A DNA stretch of 64,000 bases, from contig NC_063063.1 in NCBI RefSeq assembly GCF_018812025.1, positions 927,501 to 991,500 of the forward strand, given 5' to 3'. The DNA comes from Megalobrama amblycephala (Eukaryota > Chordata > Actinopteri > Cypriniformes > Xenocyprididae). Below are positions 63,075 to 64,000 of this stretch, in pieces. The notes under the pieces are model-generated. The model did not search any database and was not told the origin of the DNA. It saw nothing but the letters and a program-made list of their open reading frames with translations. Position 1 is the stretch's first letter. Every line of letters begins with the position of its first letter. Position numbers and translations under genes: made by a program.

Positions 63075-63198
63075 GTGGGTTGCTTCACCAGAAGCATGTT
63101 TCTTACAGAAATAAATAGTTATAGTACATACCAAAAAATAAAAATTCAAATTAAAAAATTGCACTCTTATTTGTGTGATATTGCTTAGCTATATATAT

Positions 63199-64000
63199 AC
63201 AGTACAGTCCAAAAGTTTGGAACCACTAAGATTTTTAATGTTTTTAAAATAAGTTTTGTCTGCTCACCAAGGCTACATTTATTTAATTAAAAATACAGTA
63301 AAAACAGTAATATTGTGAAATATTATTACAATTTAAAACAACTGTTTTCTATTTGAATATATTTCACAAAGTAATTTATTCCTGTGATGCAAAGCTGAAT
63401 TTTCAGCATCATTACTCCAGTCTTCAGTGTTACATGATCCTTCAGAAATCATTCTAATATGATGATTTGCTGCTCAATAAACATTTAATGTGTACAATTG
63501 TACAAAATATTTGTGTACAATATTTTTTTTCGGGATTATTTGATGAATAGAAAGTTCAAAAGAACAGTGTTTATCTGAAATCTAATCTTTTGTAACATTA
63601 TAAATGTCTTTACTGCCACTTTTGATTGATTTAATGCATCCTTGCTAAATAAAAGTATTAATTTCTTTAATTTCTTTTCAAAAAAATAAAAATAAAAATT
63701 CTTACTGACCCCAAACTTTTGAACGGTAGTGTATAATGCTACAGAAGCTTTGTATTTCAGATAAATGCTGTTCTTTTGAACTTTCTATTCATCAAGGAAT
63801 CCTGAAAAAAAAAGTACACAACTGTTTTCAACATTGAAAATAATCATAAATCAGCATATTAGAATGATTTCTGAAGGATCATGTGACACTGAAGACTGGA
63901 GTAACGATGCTGAAAATTCAGCTTTGCATCACAGGAATAAATTACTTTGTCAAATATATTTAAATAGTACACAGTTATTTTAAATTGTAATAATATTTCA
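63199..64000. repeat. Foldback-type repeats at the right edge
   Basis: The left end CAGTCCAAAAGTTTGGAACC and an inverted end CCAAACTTTTGAACGGTAGT at about 63711-63732 enclose one unit. A further inverted half follows up to the window edge, with GAAGACTGGAGTAACGATGC near 63890. Same family as 4526-5757 and 18765-19583. Confidence 0.7.

Overview
The window looks like a teleost, most likely cyprinid, nuclear genome. Genes are split into short GT/AG exons. Introns and spacers are AT-rich and crowded with foldback MITEs: TTAA-flanked elements opening with the GGGATAGTTCACCC type of end, hAT elements with 8-bp target duplications, AT-rich tandem arrays and long minisatellites. All genes I can support lie on the + strand. 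Exon borders were set by hand from splice consensus plus reading phase, and each model's phases add up. Comparisons with known proteins are from memory.

1) 47/122-31051: a complete 16-exon gene of the RASIP1/RADIL family, encoding about 1095 residues with an RA domain, an FHA-like domain, a DIL (dilute) domain and a C-terminal PDZ domain. The N-terminus, the core wording and the SULT2 neighbours favour rasip1. The PDZ domain is a RADIL feature. Its introns hold a 22-bp minisatellite with an hAT foldback inside it, an 82-bp satellite, several long inverted repeats, AT-rich arrays, and an intron in which the 3' splice site plus the first ~38 bases of the next exon have been tandemly duplicated.

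2) 32029-37309 and 38959-45982: two tandem cytosolic sulfotransferase genes (SULT2-type, 287 aa each) with six exons each and the same exon lengths. They differ at a handful of codons, but exons 2-3 appear identical, which points to recent duplication plus gene conversion. Each carries its own, independently expanded 22-bp minisatellite in a different intron.

3) 48254 to past 63074: the 5' part (15 exons, ~1119 codons) of a large gene I cannot name. It starts with four LOTUS/OST-HTH domains, each on its own phase 1-1 exon, followed by long helical sequence; the 3' end lies beyond the window. Its first intron is almost entirely a 3.9-kb hAT element. Its second intron holds what reads as an internal promoter: interferon-response-like motifs, a TATA box, a short leader exon and a strong donor. 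Splicing that leader to exon 3 would start translation at an ATG two bases into exon 3 and drop the first LOTUS domain. This gene and its possible interferon-linked promoter are the most interesting content.

I saw no tRNA, rRNA, CRISPR array or convincing transposase gene.
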